From positions 5,396,501-5,460,500 of the forward strand of contig OX359192.1 of assembly GCA_947172415.1 (NCBI GenBank): a stretch of DNA of 64,000 nucleotides, in the 5' to 3' direction. Every line of letters begins with the position of its first letter. The stretch's first letter is position 1. Below, piece after piece: positions 38,901 to 47,900 of the stretch. The notes beneath the pieces were generated by a model, which was not told where the DNA came from, did no database searches, and saw only the letters and a program-made list of their open reading frames with translations. Source of the DNA: Chondrosia reniformis. Lineage: Eukaryota > Porifera > Demospongiae > Chondrillida > Chondrillidae. The position numbers were made by a program, and so were the translations under genes.

Positions 38901-40171
38901 TTTTGTATATGTACTTCCTTTTAGTTGTGGTACTTTTCAAGAACTGGGCTACAGTCCTATTTCCTAAATCAGCTAGCTGAGAATCTGGATCTGACAAAAG
39001 AAGTTTCTGCTAACAGCTTGGCGGTAGACATTTGGTGGGATATGTTTCCTGAGGGTGACGATCAGTATCCTCCACTGTACAGCAGAAGAGATGGTAGGCT
39101 CTTCAATTACATGTACTCTCTTTCTCAAATAATAAATTAATACCTATTTTTAACACTTCCTTATCTAAGATGGAATTGAGACCATGGCCAGGAGGATTGA
39201 TTGTGGAAATGTCTCAGGTGCAGTGTACCAGATAATGTGTGATAAAAGGCATACGTCAGCAATTCGTACAGTGTATAGGGACATTGGGCTTTTAGTGTGC
39301 GCGCTACAGGGACCCCAGTTTGACCCTGGTAAGCAGACCGCAATTAATTGAGCTTGGTATACTTGGTATACAGGCTTTCAAGCATTTTAGATCAAGTTGT
39401 TGTGTTTTAAGTGACTTGTAAATATTTTAAATAGAATATAAATACAGTCAATTCCTGATATTACAAGCTCCTAAAGGCCAAAAAAGCTCTCTGTCATTCT
39501 TCCAAGTTTGTTGACAGATGAACATTAATGCATGGATGTCGTCATTGAAGGACTCAAAATACAGTAGCTAGGAATAATATAATTTGCCTAATAATTGAAC
39601 TACAATCAGCTTTATTTGATTTATGAGAGCTGATGGTAAAGAAAGTGACATAACAGTCCAGCTATAAAACTGGGCATGCATTTACTAGGGGGAGACTCTG
39701 ATTCCCATCAAGCAAACTTTGGTTCCGCCTATTAGCTCATTGTGCTCCTCAGGGGACATGAGTGGGCAGGGGTAATATCCAGAGTTCAGTGATGCTGACA
39801 TCGATGCTTTAAGATCGGCTATAGATCTTAAAGTTCCCCTATTTTTCCCATGCATTTACTTCTGTCCTGAAAGCAGTGATTAGCTTGTGATTGAACATAG
39901 ACCGAACATTTTACATATTTTTATAAGAAAGCAAATTGAAGGTGTCTTTTGCTCTCCAGTTAAGCCGAACATTTATAACTTTGTTTGCACATGCCTCCCT
40001 GTAGACCAGTTTGATGCAGTATTTGATGTAGCCAAGGAAAGAATTACTCACAAGGAGCACAAAGAGCGCCTTGCCCACTTGTTGCCAAGAGACACAATCC
40101 TTCCCTCGCCAAAGAGCAGACAATGTCGATCTTTGTTTTGGCCAAAAACTAATTTACAAGAGAATACCTAA
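23920..40171 (+). CDS. DENND4: DENND4 (MABP/DENN-domain Rab guanine-nucleotide exchange factor)
   Basis: Twenty-five exons: 23920-24206, 25021-25204, 26791-26847, 27477-27543, 28049-28311, 28805-28935, 29297-29375, 29689-29744, 29810-30133, 30587-30687, 30804-30880, 31170-31311, 31858-31919, 32000-32083, 32208-32263, 32603-32845, 33064-33163, 35553-35660, 35977-36042, 36274-36815, 37257-37311, 37866-38204, 38925-39093, 39170-39328 and 40005-40171 (3918 nt, 1305 aa). The N-terminal MABP domain has PITDIAVVF and YLCYKCGSDKPP. The DENN module has LPMFCLPVG, YSTFVLT, LLEQKVVVHSSRPALL, FPLSWQC and PFIIGIDSRY. A PPR-like stretch (DQVCYRILMDQYTKGG, NAVTYGFYNQ) is followed by a zinc-ribbon-like C-x2-C pair (CPSC, CPYC) and the C-terminal LFWN..WYF block. 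DENND4 proteins activate Rab10 in vesicle traffic (known). Human paralogues A-C are about 1,500-1,900 aa, so this single-type gene has shorter linkers. Confidence 0.92.
25285..25375. repeat. Fragment of dispersed repeat family B
   Basis: A DENND4 intron segment with GGATTTACCCC, CACTCATGTCTCCTGAGGAG and GGAACCAAA..TTCACTA, matching the end block of the longer copies. Confidence 0.65.
25970..26215. repeat. Two short tandem repeats in a DENND4 intron
   Basis: At 25990-26092 a CCACGCCCCC..CACTCACCCATCC.ATTACTGAGC phrase recurs three to four times. At about 26127-26206 a 40-bp phrase (CTATGAGTAAATAAA.GTGTA followed by TAAATGTATGTAC) occurs twice. Confidence 0.7.
26581..26724. mobile_element. MITE-like hairpin, about 50-bp imperfect arms
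   Basis: The left arm has GCTTTCC, GATTGAAACAATCAAATGTT and TCAGGACGTTTCG. The right arm has CGAAACATCCTGA, AATATTTGATTGTTTCGATC and GGAAAGC in reverse complement, with about 40 bp between. It lies just upstream of the short DENND4 exon at 26791. No ORF. Confidence 0.65.
27600..27800. repeat. Dispersed repeat family C, second copy
   Basis: Block order AAGTTGAAGGCAGTCA, GGTTGCCA, TTGGTCCCCTAGCCAAGA, ACTTGG.CCATATGCATA matches the segment at 8370-8575. It lies in a DENND4 intron. Confidence 0.5.
28336..28762. repeat. 29-bp minisatellite, 14.7 units
   Basis: The unit ATGTACATGTTTACCTCTAT+GATGTGTTT repeats 14 times plus a partial unit with an exact 29-bp period and almost no substitutions (one GTATTT unit, and a GGTGAA end). 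It sits in the DENND4 intron right after exon 5, beginning about 25 bp past the donor. Confidence 0.9.
30228..30372. repeat. AT-rich tandem repeat (AACAACCATCACCTACATAC)
   Basis: About four alternating units of AACAACCATCACCTAC followed by ATAC.TACATATATA lie in a DENND4 intron. The open frames across it are by-products of the repeat. Confidence 0.75.
31670..31774. mobile_element. MITE-like element with perfect 22-bp TIRs
   Basis: The arm TATCTTTTGGATGGTTCATC+TT (31670-31691) is exactly complementary to 31753-31774, with a 61-bp interior. It shares the GATGGTTCATCT arm with the element at 19163-19316. It lies in a DENND4 intron. Confidence 0.75.
32371..32514. mobile_element. MITE-like element with 24-bp perfect core arms
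   Basis: TTTATTGAGCATCAGCAACA+TAAA (32381-32404) is exactly inverted at 32477-32500. The outer parts TGGTATACGT and ACGTACCA (with a small gap) extend the arms. A separate family from the GATGGTTCATCT elements, in a DENND4 intron. Confidence 0.75.
33170..35510. repeat. 17-bp minisatellite, about 138 units, in a DENND4 intron
   Basis: The unit is GTTACCTGCCTGTCAGT. Unit starts at 33170 and at 35499 are 2329 bp apart, exactly 137 periods, so I detect no net indel. Nearly all variation is at the second base, T or G (GTTACC or GGTACC), in an irregular order; by hand count about 61 of 138 units carry G. Because 17 is not a multiple of 3 and the unit has no stop in any forward frame, all three forward frames stay open for more than 780 codons. 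These frames are not a gene: the array lies between the donor of exon 17 (33163) and the acceptor of exon 18 (35553). Confidence 0.95.
38373..38494. mobile_element. MITE-like hairpin in a DENND4 intron
   Basis: The left arm TCATCTTTTGACTTTTTGAG and right arm CTCAAAAAGTTGAAAGATGA are inverted with one or two mismatches. The flank GGATTTCTTCTAACTG also precedes the element at 31670. Confidence 0.65.
39680..39855. repeat. Dispersed repeat family B, reverse-type copy
   Basis: It contains AGGGGGAGACTCTGATTCCC, GCTCATTGTGCTCCTC, GGACATGAGTGGGC, AGATCTTAAAGTTCCC. It resembles the 19865-20225 copy over its 3' half and the 8105 fragment, and lies in the last DENND4 intron. Confidence 0.65.
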
Positions 40172-40574
40172 TTTTATTGTAGTGTATTTATACTATTACA
40201 TTGTATAAAATGCCCTTTTTATTTGATCTATATATTTTCATATTTTATGTCTGCACCTACGTGTATATTACATAATAAATAATTATACTAGTTGTTTGTA
40301 CAATATGTCTTTGATTAGCATATACTGTATATATTTGTCAACTGGCTACATATTTGAAATGATAACAATGAAAGTTTCGGTTGGATATGGAAAACTGCAT
40401 CAGAGAGTATAGTAGTAATATGTAGATATATGCCCGGAAAGATACACGGCCGCCTTCGCAAATTCTTGAGATAGACAAATTAATGATATTCATTGAGGTA
40501 GATTTGTTTACCACAAATAGTCAACATGCTAATTGTAAAACCGTCAACCGTAGCCTATCCTTACCAATTGCAAG
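40172..40574. promoter_or_regulatory. DENND4 3' end and promoter of the hydrolase-like gene
   Basis: A DENND4 poly(A) signal (AATAAA, 40274-40279) lies 103 bp past the stop. The right part (about 40430-40574) must hold the promoter and 5' UTR of the next gene and is somewhat richer in CpG. No other coding sequence seen. Confidence 0.5.
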
Positions 40575-43500
40575 ATGATCCTTCTCTCTATGTATTATTC
40601 AGTCGCTCTACTGTGCCTCCTTAATACGCTCTGTGACGCTTCTGACTGTGACGGTTGCGTCAAGGGTTGGGAAGTCTGTTTAGAGACAAGATGTAAGACC
40701 TCCGTCGATTACCCCGAGTTCGGCTCCTGCGAGTGGAACTGCAAAGCAAGAAGGCGAAAGTGTTTTGAAGAATGTCTGAAGCAAGATAAAGCTAACCCTG
40801 CTAGACTATTAGCCAAGCCTTCTCGTCTTCCTATTTACGATTCCGAAAAGAAAGCCCAACTTTTAGTCCATATAGACCCTTCACTACAGAGTCAAGGTAA
40901 CGTGACTTACAGTATGTCAACGTTTCTTAAGTCGTAAGAGGCAGATTCTACAGATAATTAAAAAGGGCGTGTTGTGGGTGTGACTGAATGTAAAATGATG
41001 AAATACACGAGTTTCCATACCTCAAAGATTGTGATTATATAGTAGTATATGCAAAATATATTATTGGAATTACCGCGTAACATATCCATTCTGATAGGCT
41101 TTCATCATTTGGCAATTTATCACATCCACACAAGTGCAATTGTTCATACTGTGAACAGCACAGAGCTGCATATGATAGGAAATCATGTCGACAGACAGCG
41201 CAGAGAGTGGTACATGTTGTCCATTCCGGTCTCTAGCTATCCTTGTGGTGTTGTGAGGTTTAAAGCAGTTGTGTATGGCAAACACGTGAAAGAAGAGTTT
41301 CCATTTCACATTGTGAAGGCACCTCATCCAAGGAATTCTCATTATTATATTGATCACAAGCAAGTTACCTGCAGTGTACAGTTAAATTGGGACATAATGG
41401 CTATATGTGTGTATAACCTCTTAATGAGATAAGCCCACTTAGATATGGTCTGATAGTCAGGTGATGTGATGTTATTATGGCTTCATTGTATAACTAGCAC
41501 ATCCCATTGTTTGCAATCATTTTATAGTTTAATTGATCTAAACATCTCTGCTTTGCATGTGCATGTGAATATTTATTATGATGTCATCTGTGATGTAATT
41601 TGATGTCATCATTCTTTAGATTGGACAGTATAGTGGACACCAATAACCTGCCTGTTATAGTGACTGGAATGTACATCTTTAGAGGAGAGGTTAAATCAGG
41701 CTCGACAATGGTTCCAGACCTTGAGGCCCCTCGGGGTAAGTCACTCTTTAGACAAATAGTTGTGGTTTTGGCTGATAAAGTCAATCAGGTCCAGTTCATG
41801 ATGATACATCTACTACTCCCTGTAGATTAAGTCATTAAATATGTGTTTACAGTTTTTTTCTGTTTACATTTCGTAGGGTTCTCAACCATCATTACTTATT
41901 TGGATACTACAATTAACATGTCAACCATCCTAACCTTCATGGACAGGTCAGTTTCCTAACTGAGCAGCCACTAAGTTAACTATCAATTGACTACCCTTCT
42001 GCAGGTCTTTTGCCGTTGGGATGAATGTGATCCTTAATTTAGATCAGTATGTAGAAAAGCCCAACACTAAAGAAATTTATTGGGAGCAACTGCAGAATTT
42101 TATTCTTCAAGTAAAAGACCACCCAGGTTTACTGGGGTGAGGTGGCCACATTGTTATGGAAGACTGTCCTAGTTGGTTGCTAATAATAGGCTTATCTCAC
42201 TGAGAGCTCTCTCTCTCCATTACAGATACTATCTGGCAGATGAACCAGGTGGTCAGTTTATTTGTCCTAATGTTCTTGATGAGGCGTATGAGTTTGTCAA
42301 GGTTGGGCTGAATATATTTGTTTGATTCACAAAACTGATGGTAGCTTTTATGTCTATACAGATTATAGATCCGTACCATCCCATCTTTATTACATTCTGT
42401 TGTACCGATCCTATACTCTATGCTGGCTCATTTGATGTTGGTTAGTAGTGCATGAAAAATCTAATACACCATTATTCTACATGCTATGCCTATTCTGTAA
42501 AAAAGCCAATAAAGGAACTAAACCTGGAGAGAGCTTTGGATGAAGATACATGTCCTGGAGTCTTTTCTTTCTTCTTATCCTCTCTTTCATCTTCTTCTCC
42601 ACTGGGTCAGACAGCTGTTTCTGGGAATTCCACCCTTCATCAGTGATCCCGGGAGTCTTTGTCTTTTTCTTTATCTTGATCTTCTGTGAATCCTTGGCAT
42701 GTAATATCATACCCTGCCTACCTGCTCAATGGTTGTGGTTTACAGTGTTATCATTGTTTCTTGCATAGGCATGGTTGATCCATATCCTATTCCCAATGCA
42801 CCACTGTAAGTACCAATTGCATTTCTTTGTAACTGACAATATAGTAATCTTCTCTTCCTATTGCTGTGGAAACAGATCAGTGACATGGTTACAAGAGTGG
42901 CTCGTGTAGGTAAACCTTTCTTTCTGATTGGACAGTCTTTTGGAGGCGGAGAACACTGGGAGAGAGCACCCACACCAAACGTAAGCCATTAAGAATAGTG
43001 ACATGGTTACAAGAGTGGCTCGTGTAGGTAAACCTTTCTTTCTGATTGGACAGTCTTTTGGAGGCGGAGAACACTGGGAGAGAGCACCCACACCAAACGT
43101 AAGCCATTAAGAATAGCACCTCACCACCATTGTGTGTCAACTGCATTTGTCCTCATAGGAAATCCGAATGATGATCTATTACAGTATTCTGGCAGGAGGA
43201 ACTGGTTTCATATATTTCGCACTCTCCCCTTGGGATTACCCCTACTCCACCAGCCTCTGGTCTGAGTGTCGTACTCTTGCTCTAGAAGCTCTTGATTTAT
43301 CAGCTGGATTACTGAGTGGTATACCACACATCAACGTAAGCAAAATACTTTAATAATGTCTCTAACAGGTAGATTTACAATATGTTCTTCCTCAGGTAAC
43401 CACGGACAACCCAAGTGTTATAGCTCGAGTATTCACAAGTCGACTCAATACATATGATCTGGTAGTATTAAATACTGCTAATGTCCCTACCTTCTACAAG

Positions 43501-44543
43501 GCTGACATAGGAATGGATGTGACCTATACAGGTGAGGTGGATTGTGACCTCTATTGTAGGACCATACTTTTGATTGGTTAAATGTCATGTGATTGTCATG
43601 TGATGTATCAGGTGAAGTGAGATATGAAAATAGACAAGTGCAAGTGGAAAATGGACTAGTTGGAGATCTTATTGGAGCTTATAGCACAGCCGTCATCAGA
43701 TTCCCTCAGCCACAAATACAGTAAGTTTATTTTCTTGTAGCAAGGTCTAAGTTAACCTCTTTCCTTAGGATGGTTAAAGTGTATTGATGACAGAGGTGGA
43801 CGCCTTTCTTCATCTCTGTAGCACTTTGCCAAATAACATCCTTCACAATCCATCCACAGAGCAAGTCACGAGTGCCGCCACACCTGATGCCGCCTATCTT
43901 GGAGTTGCAACTGACAGGTCTTCAACCTACTTTGCAGATCCAAGGTACACAACTCTTACGCAAGTGTCCTGTGTAAAAGCATCCTTTTGATTGGTCAGAT
44001 GTCATGTGACTGTCATGCACTGTAAAGAGTGTTTCACCTTCAGAGAGATCAATGTCTCTCCCTTTAGGATCTCATATGATGGTCTTTACAGCATCAGAAC
44101 AACCACTCCAGTGGACAATGGGGGACATTCCATTGAGTTTTATCCGGCAGAGTTTGAAAAGGGGACTCTTTATGAAATATCAGCTTGGGTGTACTCTGCT
44201 AAGCCGGGAATGACAGTGATGTTTCATGCTCTTAATTCATTTAAACCTCTAGGTAAGGTGTACGAGTACTGGTATAGAGTGTAGATATTTATCAAAATGG
44301 CTACCTTCTGTTAGGACCAATGTCATATACAGTGAATAATCCAAATGTTTGGGGAAAGTTTAGTGTTAAAGTGAACTGCACTGATGATAGTGATGCAATG
44401 GTAAGTCATGAAACACGTGTGACTGACATGTGACTGATCATGATATCAATCTGATGTCTTGTGTCTCTCAGGACATTGGCTACCAACAGCAAACTAATGG
44501 CACTGTGTGGGTGGACCTGTATCAGATGATCCCTTTGAATTAG
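40575..44543 (+). CDS. Secreted glycoside-hydrolase-like TIM-barrel protein with N-terminal Cys-rich region and C-terminal CBM-like domain
   Basis: Sixteen exons: 40575-40896, 41098-41380, 41620-41735, 41877-41946, 42005-42136, 42226-42301, 42362-42440, 42769-42805, 42881-42980 (or its copy 42999-43098), 43159-43335, 43396-43531, 43612-43720, 43822-43944, 44044-44252, 44315-44400 and 44472-44543 (2127 nt, 708 aa). A signal peptide (MILLSMYYSVALLCLL) is followed by a Cys-rich stretch (CDGC, CLETRC, CEWNC, CFEECL). The central part has hallmarks of a retaining-type glycosidase barrel: VILNLDQY, GYYLADEP with an acidic pair at the end of a strand, DPYHPIFITF, FFLIGQSFGGGEHW and GFIYFALSPWDYP. 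The last about 150 residues form a beta-rich, carbohydrate-binding-like domain (GLYSIRTTTPV, YEISAWVYSAKPG). I do not recognise the substrate. The exon 2 donor (41380) is the least certain join. Introns are mostly 50-120 bp. Confidence 0.75.
42515..42665. repeat. Dispersed repeat family A, opposite orientation
   Basis: It contains AGAGCTTTGGATGA, GTCAGACAGCTGTTTCTGGG, AATTCCACCCTTCATCAGTG, the reverse complement of blocks at 22225-22330. It lies in an intron of the hydrolase-like gene. Confidence 0.55.
42880..43115 (+). repeat. Perfect 118-bp tandem duplication containing a coding exon
   Basis: 42880-42997 and 42998-43115 are identical as read. Each copy holds a 100-nt exon (TGACATGG..CCAAAC) with its GTAAGC donor and the following 18 bp. 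The spacer between the two exon copies, GTAAGCCATTAAGAATAG, is only 18 bp and has an in-frame TAA, and including both copies would shift frame (100 nt), so only one copy can be used per mRNA. Confidence 0.9.
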
Positions 44544-44999
44544 GGGAATCCCCAGGGAATATCTTTATATATACATAGATAACCTTGACTACTATAAATT
44601 ACAGATTTTCACTCATATTATGAATATTTAATAAATTTATCTGTAGTATTGTGAAACATCTACTTGATGGGTGGCTAAGTATATATATATGCAGACATTC
44701 TATGTTTTAGCAATTGATAATATAATATAGAATAGATTCTTTTTTAACCTTGCAAGAGTGACAATGGAGAAGATAAATATACAATACATGTTTTACTTGA
44801 ATTTTGAACATAGTATTTTCCAAGAGGTATGGTGTTTTAGTGAAAAGTTGCCAATCAATACAGCTACGTAGAGTCATAAAGTACACATATGCATAGAGAA
44901 ATAACAAACTGCAATTCTAAAGAAAAATGTGTGTATATATGTCACTTAAACAAGCAGAACTTAGCTAAATAAATGAGATTGTAATTTGTATATATTTGT
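44544..44999. other. Convergent spacer, hydrolase-like gene / cadherin
   Basis: It holds the poly(A) signal of the hydrolase-like gene (AATAAA, 44630-44635). For the minus-strand cadherin, the only hexamer I noticed is the AATAAA at 45004-44999 that overlaps its stop codon. No coding sequence. Confidence 0.5.
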
Positions 45000-47900
45000 T
45001 TATTTGCGGCGACCTCGCTGTTTGTCTTTGACAAGTGTTTTTTCTGATTCTTCAAACTTGGTCAAAACCTCTCTTAAGAATGGGCCCATATTGTATTTTT
45101 GGTCTGACTCAATTTCAGCAATACTACTGTCCTCCGTTTCTGCACCATGCATCAAATGAGAGTCATCATCAAATGTATCAACAGGAGGCTGGTCATATCC
45201 AAAGTTCTACAAGCACAAAAATAAATGCTACTCACATTACAAATCAGGTACATATGTAATGTAGGTGGTGTAATCTCAGCTGAAGGCATGGTCACTGGTA
45301 GCTCTAAAAACAGCTGTTGTCATTTCAATTGCAGCAATTGTTTTTCTCTTTAATATGATGTACAACAGATGATGTAACAGTTGTGGTTTCGTAGTAAAAA
45401 TCGTCATAAAACTCAAGTTTGCCACTGTGCTATAAGGCCTTTTCGGAGAATACCACTCCTCATCAGCAGCACTGGGTAGCAATTCTTTTACAGTAACCAA
45501 GCTACCAATTCTTTATCTCTCGACAAAGGATTGGCTGAAACAATTTTAAAAACGTCAAACCTAAAACTCAGAAAACTCTATGACCAACATCAATATTATG
45601 TAGGCTAAATAGTACGAACAAGGAAATTATTATCTGTTTATTATTAGCTGTGGTTTGTTACTTTTAAATTATAAAAAAAAACTATATAAGTTAGAGTAAT
45701 TAAAGTGATAGTCAAAGGGTCTGCTATATGCATGTTCCTACCCCAAAAGATGTTTCCTCCCTGTCTGTGGGTTCTTGTTGATAAAGCAGGTGAAGGTGTG
45801 GATCCGCTGTGTAGCAGATGAAGAGGAGAATATTTACTCTCTGACCTAATATTAGTATTAACGTCAGATATATCACTTTGTACAAGCTCACCGGGAACAA
45901 AGTCCAAGTCAAGTCCTTCTCCTTGGGTAGCTGGAGCCAGATGGTGATATAACATATAATCCCTACAGGTATAGTATGTAGGGCCATTAAATGACACAAG
46001 CTATATATACGTACGTATATAGCAATTTTCCCACTTTAAATTTAACAAAAGTTCCAGATACACTGCTCTGTACTTAACAATGTTCAACTGAAACACAACT
46101 TTAAGTCTTATAAGAGAAATTAAGAATGGAGGCCAATTCTGGCCAAAGCCATTAGTAGTGAATATTAATTCATACTATGTATGTATTAGGGAAGATATTT
46201 GGTTGTACTTACAGTATAAAATCCCATCATACCACCTTATTTTGAAATAGTATTGTACTATTTAGCAAAAAAGTGTTTGTAACTAAATAGCATAATATTC
46301 AGTTTAAAGTGGAGCCAATCCGTTGATTATGCAAGAAAGCAGGAAGTTATTTCAAACCTATACTTACTTGTCAGCCTCCTTCTTGTCCAGTCTTGCATAA
46401 TAGCAGTAGCAACATATACAGGCAACCATCACGCACAGTGAGAATGCCAAAAAGCAGACAACCACGATAACAGCTATCAAGGTAGGACTAACAGAGGGTG
46501 GTGAAACCACACTTGTAACTGGCCCGTCTCTAATGTAGTCTGCTTCAAGGTAGCAAGAACGTTCAAGAAGATTACTGCCACCGGAATTACTGATGGTGTT
46601 AAACAAGTCCTCTCCTATATAGAAACTTTTTACATAAGTCTGAGCTGAGTTTAAGGTTGTGATGTCGGGACTAGTATTGTTCTGGTGAAATGTACCTAAT
46701 ACTATATACAATAATATTCTTGATTTGACCCTATTAAAAAGAGGTAGAAAGGGACTGTTAAAATATCAATATATATGTGTGCATACTTATGTATGCATAA
46801 ATAAAAAAGGGAATTCAGTTCACATCATAATGACAGATAACAAATAATACATGAATAATCTAACTGATAATCAAACCACAAGTAATTATACGAAGAGGGT
46901 CCTGGAAAAAACATAAAAGAACCATTACTGGGAATGGAACCCAGGACAGCTGGTTATGACCATCATTGCTCTGCTGTTGAGCTACAATGTCCACAGTAAT
47001 GCGCGCCTTTATGTTTCCCCTCTTATACTTACTACAAGGAAGTACTGTAATTAGTCTTCATTCACTAATTGGTGATGATCAGAATGAGCTGATAATCTAA
47101 ACCAAGCTAATCTCCACCTAGGAAGTACTCTACTTACTTATATGCTGTACATATATGTATATATTTCTATGCACAGCAACTATACATGTTAGAATCAATT
47201 GTACTAGAGAATGGGATGGACTATTGGATTTAAGCAAATCTCTTTTTTAGAGTGTACTCTGTATTTCATTCCTATTTGTATTATGTATTCATTGTCTAAT
47301 CTGGAAAGGAGATAAACCCTATAATTATTATAGTTGATGGGATTTGTGTAATGAATATAAGTACGTAGTTACTGTAAATCATTACTGAATGTACATAATT
47401 TATATGTGCAATTCTGCACTTATATAACTTGCAACTTACTCTTCTCTATCAGAACTCTGGGGGTCGGTGACTTCATACATGAAAAGTGATCCTGGATGTC
47501 CATTCTCTGCAAACCATTTCTCAAGATCCATGCGAATCTCTTGATTGTTATTGTTTATATGAATAGGATCGCAAGAACTTAGTATGATCAGAATGTGAGA
47601 AGAATCAAATACATCGATTGCTACATAAGCCAAAGTTGTTCCTTTAATTGGATCATTATTATCTTCAGCAATAACCTCAAACAAGAACTTCTTTGGCCAG
47701 ATGTCTTCAATTCTTGTAAAGGAGGTCACTTTTCCATCATCTGCTACTGAAAATGGTTCGTTAACACCCAGAAATCCCTTTTTATAGGTGACTATATGGG
47801 GGTCAGGATCTGTAGCAACCAATATCATTACTTCTTTCCCTTCCAACTCTCCGCTTCTAATTTCAGTTGTAAAGACTTCTGAGGAGAACGCTGGTGGAGT

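Noticed and set aside
42740-43146. Overlapping minus-strand frames with internal repeats
   Set aside because: Shadows of the duplicated plus-strand exon of the hydrolase-like gene.
45276-45500. Minus-strand frame (VTVKELLPSAADEEW...) as a cadherin tail exon
   Set aside because: No acceptor gives it the required phase, while the 29-nt exon at 45506-45534 bridges the neighbouring exons exactly.
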